This document shows, one piece after another, positions 8,592 to 16,238 of a stretch of 64,000 nucleotides of DNA. Every line of letters starts with the position of its first letter. Positions within the stretch are counted from its first letter, which is position 1. The stretch is from assembly GCF_963677305.1 (NCBI RefSeq), contig NZ_OY781925.1, positions 2,271,501 to 2,335,500 of the forward strand, in the 5' to 3' direction. The notes under the pieces are model-generated. The model ran no database searches. It was given only the letters and a program-made list of their open reading frames with translations, and had not been told where the DNA came from. The stretch comes from an uncultured Holophaga sp. Lineage in GTDB: Bacteria; Acidobacteriota; Holophagae; Holophagales; Holophagaceae. The position numbers and the translations under genes were made by a program.

Positions 8592-8618
8592 TGACGCCTC
8601 CTGCGCAAAAGGGGGTGA

Positions 8619-9857
8619 CTACAGGCGCCCGAGCGCCGCCCGGATGAACTGGTCACGCTCCAGCAGGCCCAGGGAGCCCTGGACGGCCTGGGCTTCGTCA
8701 TAGCTCTCACAGGCGTCGGCCTGCATCCCAGGGCGCCAGATGGCGAAGGGTACCGGATCGCTGGCGTGGGCTCCGCTCTCCACCGGGGTCGGGTGGTCGG
8801 GGAGCACCGCGAAGGTGGCCTGGAGCCCCCTGGCCTTGACGCCTTCCATGATGGGACGGATCAGCCGGTCGTCCAGGTACTCGATGCAGCGGATCTTGAG
8901 TTCCAGATCCCGGCCATGGGAAGCCTCGTCCGTGGCCTCGACATGGACGTAGACCAGGTCGTGGTCATCAAGGGCATCCAGGGCGGCCTGGGCCTTCCCC
9001 TCGTAGTTGGTGTCGTGGAGGCCTGTGGCCCCCTCCACCGTGATCCGGGTCATGCCTGCATAGACGCCGATCCCATAGATCAGGTCCACAGCGGAGATGA
9101 CAGCCCCCTTGACCCCATAGAGCGCCTGGAGGGTCTCCATCCTGGGACGGTGGCCCGGAGACCAGACCCAGATGGAATTGGCGGGATCCAGTCCCTTGGC
9201 GAGACGGGTGCGGTTGACAGGGTGCTCAGCCAGGATGGCCTTGGCCTCCCGGTGGATCTCCGTGAGGCGCTCGACGGTCCGGATGGCCGCAGCGCTCCGG
9301 GCCCTGGGCAGGAGATCGGCTTCCGCTTCGCCCACATGGTCATGGGGAGGGGCACAGTCGAACTCGGCTGAGGCCCATCCATCGCGCAGCACCAGGAGGT
9401 GACGATAGCTGACGCCAGGGTGGAAGGTGGCGGGATGGTCCCCGCGCCCTCCGCCCAGGACCAAGTCGAGGTCGTGGATCAATTCGGCGGCCTCTTCGGA
9501 GTGGATGTGCCCCGCCGAGTGGTTCTTGATCCGGCCATCCTCGGTGAGGCAGATCAGGTTGCAGCGCATGGCCACATCCTCAGGGGCCAAATCGATTCCC
9601 ATGCTGGCGGCTTCGAGGACACCCCTGCCCTGGAGGCAGGTCCGGGGATCGTAGCCGAGCACCGAGAGGTTGGCCACTTCGGAACCGGGGGACATGCCGT
9701 CAGGAATGCTCGAGAAGCGGCCCATGGCCCCTTCACGGGCGATCCGGTCCATGAAGGGCTTGCGGGCGACCATGAGGGGCGTGCGGCCACCCAGTGCCGC
9801 AACGGGATGATCAGACATCCCATCGCCCAGGATGATGATGGTCTTCGGGTTGCTCAT
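8619..9857 (-). CDS. apgM: ApgM-family phosphoglycerate mutase-like protein; possible homoserine kinase analogue
   Basis: A 412-residue alkaline-phosphatase-superfamily protein of the archaeal-type cofactor-independent phosphoglycerate mutase family. The metal and active-site block LGDGMSDHP (D12) and the PGSEVANLSVLGYDP serine region (about 57-71) are present. The ATG overlaps the thrC stop by 4 bases (ATGA), so the two are translationally coupled. Comparative genomics has proposed that ApgM-like proteins next to thrC and hom replace homoserine kinase (ThrB) in several anaerobes. No thrB is in this window, so that role is a real alternative to glycolysis. The sequence alone cannot separate the two. 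Confidence 0.88.
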   Translation of the reverse strand: MSNPKTIIILGDGMSDHPVAALGGRTPLMVARKPFMDRIAREGAMGRFSSIPDGMSPGSEVANLSVLGYDPRTCLQGRGVLEAASMGIDLAPEDVAMRCNLICLTEDGRIKNHSAGHIHSEEAAELIHDLDLVLGGGRGDHPATFHPGVSYRHLLVLRDGWASAEFDCAPPHDHVGEAEADLLPRARSAAAIRTVERLTEIHREAKAILAEHPVNRTRLAKGLDPANSIWVWSPGHRPRMETLQALYGVKGAVISAVDLIYGIGVYAGMTRITVEGATGLHDTNYEGKAQAALDALDDHDLVYVHVEATDEASHGRDLELKIRCIEYLDDRLIRPIMEGVKARGLQATFAVLPDHPTPVESGAHASDPVPFAIWRPGMQADACESYDEAQAVQGSLGLLERDQFIRAALGRL

Positions 9858-11215
9858 CGGGCGTAGTCCCGGCGGAGGATGGCCTTGAAGGCCTCGTAGT
9901 CGGCGTCCATCTTCCCGCAGACTTCCGTCCGGGACTCCAGTCCCTCGAGACTGGGGGGAAGGGCGGGCTCCACATCCACGCAGGCCTTGACCTCAGCGGG
10001 GAACTTGGCGGGGTGGGCGGTCTCCAGGAGCACCGAGGTGTACTGGCGGGCAGAGGGATCGGCCTCGAGGAGGCGGTCCAGGCCCGCCCAGCCCACGGCA
10101 CCGTGGGGTTCCAGCAGGACACCGGTCTCCCGGTGGACCCTCGCCAGGGTGGCCTTGGTGTCCTGGTCAGTGATGCTGACAGCGTAGAAGTCCCTGCGCA
10201 GGGCCTCCATGTCGGGCATCTGGTGGATCTTGCCGGTCTCGTCCATGCGACCGCCGTAGAGCGCCACCAGACGGGCCAGGTTCGAGGGATGGCCGACGTT
10301 CATGGCATTGGAGAGGCACTCGCGGGAGGGCTCGATCTTCTGGTAGACGCCCGTCTCCAGGAAGCGAGGTACTTCGTCATTGGCGTTGGTGGCAGCCACG
10401 AAGCGGGCCACGGGCAGACCGCTCCGGAAGGAGAGGACACCCCCCATGAGATCGCCGAAGTTGCCGGAGGGCACGGAGAAGATCACCTTCTCCCCCCCGG
10501 CGATGTCCGCCAGCCGGGAGGCGGCATAGACGTAATAGACCGACTGGGGCAGCAGCCGACCGATGTTGATGGAGTTGGCGGAGGAGAGATTCAGGCGCTT
10601 CAGGTCGGGATCCGCAAAGGCCTTCTTCACCAGGGCCTGGCAGTCATCGAACTTGCCGTCCACGGAGATGGCCGCCACATTGCCCCCCAGCGTGGTCATC
10701 TGCTTGCGCTGGCGCTCGGAAACCTCACCCGTGGGGAAGAGCACCAGGACCCGGATGCCCTCGACCCCGAGGAAGGCGTGGGCGACGGCGGAGCCGGTGT
10801 CACCGGAGGTGGCGGTGAGGATCAGCAGCTCGGAGCCCTTGGCCCGGACCAGGCGGCCCAGGGCGCGGCCCATGAACCGGGCAGCGAAGTCCTTGAAGGA
10901 GGCCGTGGGGCCCTGGTCCAGGCGCATCACGTAGCGCTTGTCCGTGGCCTTCTCCAGAGGTACCTCGAAGTTGTATGCATCATGGCAGAGGGCACTCAGA
11001 TCCTCCCGGCCGAAGACGCCCTCGGCATAGGGCATGAGGATTTCAGTGGCCAGATCCGCATAGGAGAGGTTCCTGGCAGTCTTCAGAAAGGCCGGGCTGA
11101 AGGTCGGCAGGGTCGAGGGCATGTAGAGCCCTTTGTCATCGGCCTGACCCTGCATGAGGGCGCCGCCCAGGGTGGTGCGGGGGGCGTTCAGGTTGGTGCT
11201 GTAGAACTCGATCAT
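9854..11215 (-). CDS. thrC: Threonine synthase
   Basis: Converts O-phosphohomoserine to threonine using PLP. I place the start at ATG 11215 (MIEFYSTN), 8 bases after AGGAG, rather than at an in-frame ATG 21 bases upstream; this gives 453 residues. The PLP lysine is K108 in ASFKDFAARF. TATSGDTGSAVAH is the phosphate-binding serine loop, and VPSGNFGD is also conserved. The longer type II form is indicated by length and the N-terminal STNLNAP segment. It heads the minus-strand run into apgM and rex. Confidence 0.95.
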   Translation of the reverse strand: MIEFYSTNLNAPRTTLGGALMQGQADDKGLYMPSTLPTFSPAFLKTARNLSYADLATEILMPYAEGVFGREDLSALCHDAYNFEVPLEKATDKRYVMRLDQGPTASFKDFAARFMGRALGRLVRAKGSELLILTATSGDTGSAVAHAFLGVEGIRVLVLFPTGEVSERQRKQMTTLGGNVAAISVDGKFDDCQALVKKAFADPDLKRLNLSSANSINIGRLLPQSVYYVYAASRLADIAGGEKVIFSVPSGNFGDLMGGVLSFRSGLPVARFVAATNANDEVPRFLETGVYQKIEPSRECLSNAMNVGHPSNLARLVALYGGRMDETGKIHQMPDMEALRRDFYAVSITDQDTKATLARVHRETGVLLEPHGAVGWAGLDRLLEADPSARQYTSVLLETAHPAKFPAEVKACVDVEPALPPSLEGLESRTEVCGKMDADYEAFKAILRRDYAR

Positions 11216-11305
11216 CCCGTGAACTCCTGCGGACATCCGTCCTTCCCCTCCATCTTAGCCCGGAACCCTTGGAAAGACCGCAGCAGATGCCGATCCACAC
11301 CCATG

Positions 11306-11341
11306 CCCCACGGGCTCCGCAAGCGGGCGGAGTCCATGGGG
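11306..11341 (-). other. Stable hairpin between a small gene and thrC
   Basis: Two 15-base arms (CCCCACGGGCTCCGC and GCGGAGTCCATGGGG) pair at 13 of 15 positions around a 6-base loop. No T-run follows on either strand, so it is not a classic terminator. It lies in the 144-bp gap between the small gene at 11.36-11.66 kb and thrC and could act as an mRNA-processing or leader structure for thrC. Confidence 0.4.
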
Positions 11342-11359
11342 CCTTGAGGCGGAAGGGGA

Positions 11360-11662
11360 TCAGCGACTGTACCGCCGCAGCATTCTCATGTTCCGGCGGT
11401 AGGCCGCCCCCCGGGTGAAGTTGATGGCCACCTGCTTGGGGAAACGGGTGATGGAGGTGGCGAGTCCGATGAAGGTCCGGACCATGCGGGCAGAGGACTG
11501 CCCCTGGCGGGCTGCATTGTCGTAGTACACCATCAGGGCACTGCGCATGACGGACTTGGGCAGGTTGAAAAGACCATAAGCCTCAAGCACATCGTGATTT
11601 ATACGCCTAGTCCCGTCCTGCTCGGTCACAATCAGGTCTTCGGGCTTGATGTCCTGGGCCAT
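11360..11662 (-). CDS. Small hypothetical protein, divergent from glycosyltransferase
   Basis: A 100-residue basic protein that I do not recognise. The ATG at 11662 follows AGGAG by 5 bases. A long frame continues upstream on this strand, but it is antisense to the glycosyltransferase gene and has no ribosome-binding site. The sequence starts MAQDIKPEDLIVTEQDGTRR and ends in an arginine-rich tail (AAYRRNMRMLRRYSR). The middle, VMRSALMVYYDNAARQG, could be an amphipathic helix. There is no signal peptide. It may partner the divergent glycosyltransferase, or be unrelated. Confidence 0.65.
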   Translation of the reverse strand: MAQDIKPEDLIVTEQDGTRRINHDVLEAYGLFNLPKSVMRSALMVYYDNAARQGQSSARMVRTFIGLATSITRFPKQVAINFTRGAAYRRNMRMLRRYSR

Positions 11663-11797
11663 GGATACTCCTGCAGGGCTTCTTATCGACAGCTCCCTGA
11701 TGAAAATCAAACACCAGATTTCCAACACCTCGCAAGGCAATGCTGTCAAAATACTGCAGCGCTGAAGCGCATTGGGCCCTGGGAGGCACCTACCGCC

Positions 11798-13309
11798 ATG
11801 AAGACCGCTGTATTGACGATCTACTTCACGATCCTGTCGATCCTCAGCATCTATGGGGCCCACCGGCTCTGGATGCTCCTTCTCTACTACAAGTACAAGA
11901 AGCAGCCGCCTCAGCCGAAGGGTGACGAGAACTACCTCCCCCACGTCACGGTCCAGCTCGCCGTGTTCAACGAAATGAATGTGATCGAGCGTCTGATGGA
12001 CTATGTCGTCCGCATGGAGTGGCCCAAGGAGAAGCTGGAGATCCAGCTCCTGGACGACTCCACGGACGAGACCGTCAAGGTGGCCCAAGCCGTCTGTGAC
12101 CGTTACCGCAATCTCGGGTATGACATCGCCTATATCCACCGCACCGACCGCACCGGCTTCAAGGCCGGCGCCCTCAACCACGGCCTCAAGGTGGCCAAGG
12201 GCGAGCTGGTGGCCATGTTCGACGCCGACTTCCTCCCCACCCGCGACTTCCTCAAGAAGGCCGTTCCCCACTTCGCCGACGACAATATCGCCTTTGTGCA
12301 GGGCTGCTGGGACCATCTCAACCGCGAGTACAACATCCTGACCCAGGTCCAGGCCGTCATGCTCGATGGCCACTTCGTCTTCGAGCACACCGCCCGCCAT
12401 CGCTCCAATGCATTCTTCAACTTCTCCGGCACCGCCGGCATGTGGCGGGTCGCCGCCATCGCCGATGCGGGCGGCTGGCAGCACGACACCATCACCGAGG
12501 ATGCCGACCTCAGCTACAGGGCCCAGCTCAAGGGCTGGCGCGGCGTATACATGAAGGACCTGGTCGTGCCCGCCGAACTGCCGGTGGACGTGAACGCTTT
12601 CAAGAGCCAGCAGCACCGCTGGGCCAAGGGCAATGCCCAGGTCATCCGCAAGATGATGAAGACCCTGCTCACCAGCAAGGAGAGCCTCCACACCAAGGCC
12701 GAGTGCTGGTTCCACCTCACCGCCAACTGCAACTACCTGCTGATGGTCATCCTGGCCATCATCATGGTGCCCTGCATGATTCTGCGGGCGGGGACCTCCC
12801 CCAAGATCCTCCTGATGACCGATGCGCCCTTCTTCCTGCTGAACGCCGTGAGCGTGGGCCTCTTCTACGGCCTCTCCCAGCGCGAAGCCCACAACAACCA
12901 GAACTGGTGGAACCGCATCAAGTACATCCCCGGCCTCATGAGCCTGGGTATCGGCCTGGGCCTCAACCAGTCCAAGGCGGTGATCGAGGGCTTCTTCTCC
13001 AACAACATCGAGTTCAAGCGCACCCCCAAGCTGGGTGTCGACGAGAACGGCAAGGTGGCCACCAAGGCGGCCTACAAGGTCCCCAAGAACCTCATCACCT
13101 TCCTGGATCTGGCCTTCGCCATCTACTACCTGGCAGCCCTGGTCATCTCCATCCACCTGCGCAAGTGGGCCTCCGTGCCCTTCCTGTGGCTCTTCTTCAG
13201 CGGCTTCGCCTACGTCAGCCTCATGTCTCTCTCCGACATGCAACTCTTCCGTCGCTTCACCACCGAGGAGCTTGAGGACGAGGAGAACGCCCACAGCTTC
13301 GTCCAGTAA
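11798..13309 (+). CDS. Processive family 2 glycosyltransferase (cellulose synthase-like)
   Basis: A 503-residue membrane glycosyltransferase. ATG 11798 is chosen because it begins the first transmembrane segment (MKTAVLTIYFTILSILSIYG) and follows GGGAGG. The cytosolic catalytic domain carries the processive GT2 signature: DDSTDET, DADF (LVAMFDADFLP), EDADLSYR and QQHRWAKG, that is D,D,D,Q(Q/R)xRW. Hydrophobic segments follow at about residues 315-350 and 430-475. The architecture resembles CesA/CslA-type beta-glucan or mannan synthases. No bcsB, cellulase or PilZ partner is adjacent, so the polymer is unknown. Confidence 0.9.
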   Translation: MKTAVLTIYFTILSILSIYGAHRLWMLLLYYKYKKQPPQPKGDENYLPHVTVQLAVFNEMNVIERLMDYVVRMEWPKEKLEIQLLDDSTDETVKVAQAVCDRYRNLGYDIAYIHRTDRTGFKAGALNHGLKVAKGELVAMFDADFLPTRDFLKKAVPHFADDNIAFVQGCWDHLNREYNILTQVQAVMLDGHFVFEHTARHRSNAFFNFSGTAGMWRVAAIADAGGWQHDTITEDADLSYRAQLKGWRGVYMKDLVVPAELPVDVNAFKSQQHRWAKGNAQVIRKMMKTLLTSKESLHTKAECWFHLTANCNYLLMVILAIIMVPCMILRAGTSPKILLMTDAPFFLLNAVSVGLFYGLSQREAHNNQNWWNRIKYIPGLMSLGIGLGLNQSKAVIEGFFSNNIEFKRTPKLGVDENGKVATKAAYKVPKNLITFLDLAFAIYYLAALVISIHLRKWASVPFLWLFFSGFAYVSLMSLSDMQLFRRFTTEELEDEENAHSFVQ

Positions 13310-13314
13310 CACCC

Positions 13315-13602
13315 ATGCCCCGTTCCCGGCGCCTCAGTGCGGTAGCCCTTCGCTACCAACCTGGGGCGCCGTTCCTTGATGCCGCCCCCCGCCTGGTGGC
13401 CAAGGGACAGGGGCTGCTGGCAGAGCGCCTCTTGGATGTGGCGCGGGAACATCACATCCCCATCGAGCAGGATCCCGATCTGCTGGCCCTCCTGGAACCC
13501 CTCGACCTGAATCATCTGATCCCCTCGGAGCTCTTCCAGGCCGTTGCCATCCTCCTGGCAGGTCTCTATCGGGTGAATGGAGGCAAGACTACCCTTCCCT
13601 GA
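13315..13602 (+). CDS. Orphan FlhB/YscU C-terminal-domain-like protein
   Basis: A 95-residue protein that is almost entirely the cytoplasmic domain of FlhB/YscU export switch proteins: ALRYQPGAPFLDAAPRLVAK, then LLDVAREHHIPIEQDPDLLA and LDLNHLIPSELFQAVAILLA. The membrane domain and the self-cleaving NPTH motif are absent. Such stand-alone FhlB-type proteins are known in bacteria with flagella and can partly replace the FlhB tail. It starts 5 bp after the glycosyltransferase stop with no obvious ribosome-binding site, suggesting translational coupling. Confidence 0.82.
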   Translation: MPRSRRLSAVALRYQPGAPFLDAAPRLVAKGQGLLAERLLDVAREHHIPIEQDPDLLALLEPLDLNHLIPSELFQAVAILLAGLYRVNGGKTTLP

Positions 13603-13611
13603 TCTTCGGAC

Positions 13612-13691
13612 TCAGCCTTCCTGCATGAGTCCGAGGATCACGGGACGCTCGGGCATGCCCTGTTCGAACATCACCGCACACGCGGCGCCCA
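13612..13691 (-). pseudogene. 3' remnant of a DUF6484-like gene cut by the IS element
   Basis: Reading leftward out of the IS element, one frame encodes about 25 residues ending in VMFEQGMPERPVILGLM and a TGA at 13612-13614. This pattern (FExGxPxRPVILGL) resembles the C-terminus of DUF6484 proteins, which are often encoded with type VI secretion VgrG and effector genes. The 5' part is not recognisable beyond the right IS end, so the gene is probably truncated. In the same frame the sequence right of the IS reads VAVDGNRRLSTLL, which might be more of it, but that overlaps a probable terminator. The family call is by eye. Confidence 0.4.
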
Positions 13692-13734
13692 TGGTCTTCC
13701 CCCAACCTTGGGACCAACTGAAATGTTCGGGTCT
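13692..13734 (+). repeat. Left terminal inverted repeat of the IS3 element
   Basis: Begins TGGTCTTCCCCCAACC and continues to ...GAAATGTTCGGGTCT. It matches the reverse complement of the right end with one gap and about ten mismatches. The first 14 bases are identical. Confidence 0.75.
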
Positions 13735-13782
13735 GGGTTTTAGGGTTGGCAATCAAGGACAGCGTGCTGCGTGATTCCGGGT

Positions 13783-14769
13783 TCATGGTAGCGTCTCTTC
13801 CGCCTGGACGGAGGATAAGGCAACGCTGGGAAGCGACCTGAGCGCCGATCCGGGGCCACCTGACGGTGGGGGCTGGCTCATGCCAGCCCTTCGTTGGTTA
13901 CCGGGGGTGGCCCAAGGCGATAAATCCCTGGGGTTTGGGGGCAGAGCCCCCATGGCGCATAGGTCTGCGAACTCACTGGGTGTATGGAACCCCAGGCTTG
14001 AATGGGGGTGCCCTTCGTTGAATGACCTCATGAAGGCCTGGGCGATCACCCTGGCTTCTGGCACGCCATGGAAGGATTCCCCCTTCAGGCACTCGTCTCT
14101 GAATCGAGCATTGAAGCTTTCAGCCAGGCCATTCTGCCAAGGCTTGCCCGGATCGATCAGGTGGGTGTCGACTCCTTGCTCTTTCAGCCAGAGCCCGATC
14201 TCCAATGAGACGAACTCAGGGCCATTGTCGCTCCGGATGAACTTCGGCACTCCCCGTTGGGCGATGACACGGGCCAGCACCTCTTTGACATGGAGCGCCC
14301 GGAAGGACCGACCCACCTCGATCGCCAAGCACTCTCGGGTGTATTCATCCTCCAGGGTCAGGAACTTTAGAGCCGACCCTCCCAGAGTCCAGGCAAACAC
14401 GAAGTCGTAGGTCCAAACGTGGTTCGGAAACTCGGCAGCCCTTGGCACGCCATCGCCAGAACGGACCTTCCTGCGCTTCGGGCGCCGGGTGAGCTGGAGC
14501 CCCAGCTTTTGCCAGAGTCGGCTCACAGCCTTGTGGTTGACGACGATGTCCGCTCGTCGGAGTAGAGCCCAGATGCGGACCTGCCCGTAGCGGGGATGCT
14601 CCGAACTCAAGGCCTGGATACGCTCTGCCAAGCAGTCCTGCGGCTTCGGGCGTACGCGATAGCGCATGCCTGATCGGGATAGGCCAATCAGAGCGGCGAT
14701 GCGCCGCTCCGGGATCCGCCTGGCTTTCAGCACCCGAGCCCCTTCCCGCTTCTGCCGGGCGCTTACCAT
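13783..14769 (-). CDS. IS3-family transposase OrfB (DDE integrase domain)
   Basis: From the ATG at 14769 the protein has 328 residues. It carries an HTH_21-like N-terminal helix (EHPRYGQVRIWALLRRA), then an rve integrase core with D122 (WTYDFV), D181 (RSDNGPEF) and E217 (GLAESFN), the DDE triad. It is normally made as an OrfAB fusion by -1 frameshifting in the A7 run at 14769-14775, where this frame continues upstream of the ATG. A tail of about 45 residues after the core (rich in Pro and Ser) is longer than usual for the family. Confidence 0.93.
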   Translation of the reverse strand: MVSARQKREGARVLKARRIPERRIAALIGLSRSGMRYRVRPKPQDCLAERIQALSSEHPRYGQVRIWALLRRADIVVNHKAVSRLWQKLGLQLTRRPKRRKVRSGDGVPRAAEFPNHVWTYDFVFAWTLGGSALKFLTLEDEYTRECLAIEVGRSFRALHVKEVLARVIAQRGVPKFIRSDNGPEFVSLEIGLWLKEQGVDTHLIDPGKPWQNGLAESFNARFRDECLKGESFHGVPEARVIAQAFMRSFNEGHPHSSLGFHTPSEFADLCAMGALPPNPRDLSPWATPGNQRRAGMSQPPPSGGPGSALRSLPSVALSSVQAEETLP

Positions 14770-15032
14770 TTTTTTCGGAGGAGCTCCTTCATGGCGTCGA
14801 TCTCGACCTCGCGCTGCCCCAGGAGGCGCAGCAGGCGGGCGTTGTCCTTCTCCAACTGCTTGAGTCGGCGGACATCCGAGACCGTGCTTCCGGCAAACTT
14901 CCGTCGCCACCGGTAGATGGTCTGCTCGGCTACGCCATGCTCCCGGGCCAGATCTGCGATGGACTTCTCTCCTCGCTCGGCTTCCCGCAGCACAGCCACG
15001 ATCTGCTCGTCTGTCAGCTTCTGGGGTCTCAT
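14763..15032 (-). CDS. IS3-family transposase OrfA (HTH)
   Basis: An 89-residue helix-turn-helix protein: MRPQKLTDEQIVAVLREAE, a helix-turn-helix (SIADLAREHGVAEQTIYRW, residues 24-42), then a leucine-zipper-like coiled coil (VRRLKQLEKDNARLLRLLGQ). It ends RKKW just after the slippery run. It binds the IS ends and fuses to OrfB after frameshifting. Confidence 0.93.
   Translation of the reverse strand: MRPQKLTDEQIVAVLREAERGEKSIADLAREHGVAEQTIYRWRRKFAGSTVSDVRRLKQLEKDNARLLRLLGQREVEIDAMKELLRKKW
14769..14775 (-). other. A7 slippery site for -1 frameshift (OrfAB)
   Basis: On the coding strand the sequence is CGAAAAAAATGG, with seven consecutive A. A -1 slip on AAA AAA moves ribosomes from the orfA frame (stop TAA five bases later) into the orfB frame. 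This is the usual way IS3 elements make active transposase. Confidence 0.8.
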
Positions 15033-15054
15033 CAGGGGGCTCCTCTTTCAGGAT

Positions 15055-15098
15055 GGACCCTAACGTTTCCTTTGGCTCTCAGATTTGGGGGAAGACCA
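15055..15098 (-). repeat. Right terminal inverted repeat of the IS3 element
   Basis: Read on the minus strand it begins TGGTCTTCCCCCAAATCTGA and ends ...GGAAACGTTAGGGTCC, mirroring the left end with one gap. Confidence 0.75.
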
Positions 15099-15107
15099 CA
15101 GAAGAGT

Positions 15108-15149
15108 GGAGAGTCGCCGGTTCCCATCAACGGCCACTCTCCATTTTTT
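15108..15149 (+). terminator. Rho-independent terminator upstream of lysozyme gene
   Basis: Stem GGAGAGTCGCCG pairs with CGGCCACTCTCC (one C-C mismatch) around an 11-base loop, followed by ATTTTTTA. It stops plus-strand transcription just before the lysozyme gene, so that gene needs its own promoter. The AT-rich stretch at 15143-15175 is the likely site. Confidence 0.7.
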
Positions 15150-15183
15150 AATTATGTATATTTGAATTTTACAAAGGGTTCTC

Positions 15184-15774
15184 ATGAGTGGGATCAAAGG
15201 CAAGGCCGGACACCCATCCCCAAGTGCAGCAAATAAGACGACCGCCAAGCATCCAACGGCAGAACACAATCATCCCAACCGGCTGATGACCCTGTCGGAA
15301 AAAGGAATCAAGTGGCTTGTCAAAAGTGAAGGCTGTGTCACCAAGGCCGAGAAGGGTGTGATCCTGCATGTTCTGTATGACGATACGCAGAAATTTGCAA
15401 CAATCGGATATGGGCATCTTGTATCCAGAAAATCCATTGCCGAATCCGGTTCAGACCCAAAACAGAAGCCCTATATCCATGGCATCACCCAATCAGAGGC
15501 CGAAAAGCTGCTTGCTCAAGACCTGAAATTCCATGTGGACGGCATCAGAAAAAACACAACCCATGCATTGAATCAATCGCAATTTGACGCCTTGGTCAGT
15601 CTGAGCTTCAACGCAGGCCGGTCTGCCCTGATCAAATCTTCGATCATCAAACACATCAACAAGGGCGAGCTGGACCACGCGGCCGATGCGATAAGAACTT
15701 TCAGAGTGGGCGGAGGAAATGGCCCGAGGCGGAAACGCGAATCATTCAATTTCACGAATGGCGGTTACAAATGA
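15184..15774 (+). CDS. GH24 lysozyme (T4-type muramidase), probable secreted effector
   Basis: A 196-residue glycoside hydrolase 24 protein that would cut the MurNAc-GlcNAc bond of peptidoglycan. The catalytic residues line up with T4 lysozyme: E49 (KSEG), D67 (YDDT) and T73 (TIGYGHL). The D-to-T spacing is the same as in T4. A ~33-residue N-terminal extension (Lys/His/Pro/Ala-rich) precedes the domain, and there is no signal peptide, as expected for a type VI effector or phage endolysin. GC content is visibly lower than in neighbours, suggesting transfer. The stop overlaps the start of the exported small protein downstream (ATGA). No holin, spanin or other phage gene is adjacent, favouring an effector over an endolysin. 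Confidence 0.88.
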   Translation: MSGIKGKAGHPSPSAANKTTAKHPTAEHNHPNRLMTLSEKGIKWLVKSEGCVTKAEKGVILHVLYDDTQKFATIGYGHLVSRKSIAESGSDPKQKPYIHGITQSEAEKLLAQDLKFHVDGIRKNTTHALNQSQFDALVSLSFNAGRSALIKSSIIKHINKGELDHAADAIRTFRVGGGNGPRRKRESFNFTNGGYK

Positions 15775-16238
15775 AAATCATTCTTCGAGCAATCCTCGCT
15801 ATAGGCCTTTCCGTCACGGCCCTGGGCTCGGCTCCCCAATCCCTCCGCGCAGAGGAGATGTCCCAGGCTCCAAGTGCGTCGGCCCCCGGGCTCAAGGCGG
15901 CGCTGGAGGAGAGATACGGTCCCCGTGCATTGGAATGCCTCGCTTTCCTCTCGACCATCGAACATGCTATCAGATCCAATGACCGGCACACCCTGCTAGC
16001 CGCCCTGCACTACCCCACCCGGGTCAGGATCGGAAAAAGGCAGAAGTGGGTCCGATCCCAATCGGTGATGTCTTTCTACTACGACCGCGTATTCACCAAG
16101 GTCTACAGGAACAAGCTGCTGGAGGACATAAAAGACATCCATATCCTCTCAAAGGGCGTTATGTTAGGACATGGTTCCATGTGGATTAACCTGGACAATG
16201 ACAATCTGAATTGGGAGATCATTTCAGTCAATAATTAA
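15771..16238 (+). CDS. Exported small protein, probable lysozyme immunity protein
   Basis: A 155-residue protein with a clear Sec signal peptide (MKIILRAILAIGLSVTALGS, likely cleaved near SLRA-EE) and a mature domain of about 125 residues. The block LLAALHYPTRVRIGKRQKWV, then SVMSFYYDRVFTKVYRNKLL, resembles uncharacterised periplasmic SnoaL/NTF2-like proteins often found beside cell-wall-degrading toxins. Its start overlaps the lysozyme stop by 4 bases. The periplasm is where peptidoglycan and any incoming muramidase meet, so inhibition of the lysozyme is the most economical role. This is inferred, not shown. Confidence 0.72.
   Translation: MKIILRAILAIGLSVTALGSAPQSLRAEEMSQAPSASAPGLKAALEERYGPRALECLAFLSTIEHAIRSNDRHTLLAALHYPTRVRIGKRQKWVRSQSVMSFYYDRVFTKVYRNKLLEDIKDIHILSKGVMLGHGSMWINLDNDNLNWEIISVNN

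Larger units (their letters stand above)
13692..15098 (-). mobile_element. IS3-family insertion sequence, about 1.4 kb
   Basis: A complete two-gene IS3-type element transcribed leftward. The proposed ends begin 5'-TG and finish CA-3'. The terminal inverted repeats share TGGTCTTCCCCCAA exactly and continue imperfectly for about 43 bases. orfA and orfB overlap with an A7 slippery run. Both reading frames look intact, so the element may be active. Only a 2-base match (CA) flanks the ends, so no convincing target duplication is visible; IS3 elements usually make 3-5 bp. Confidence 0.87.
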
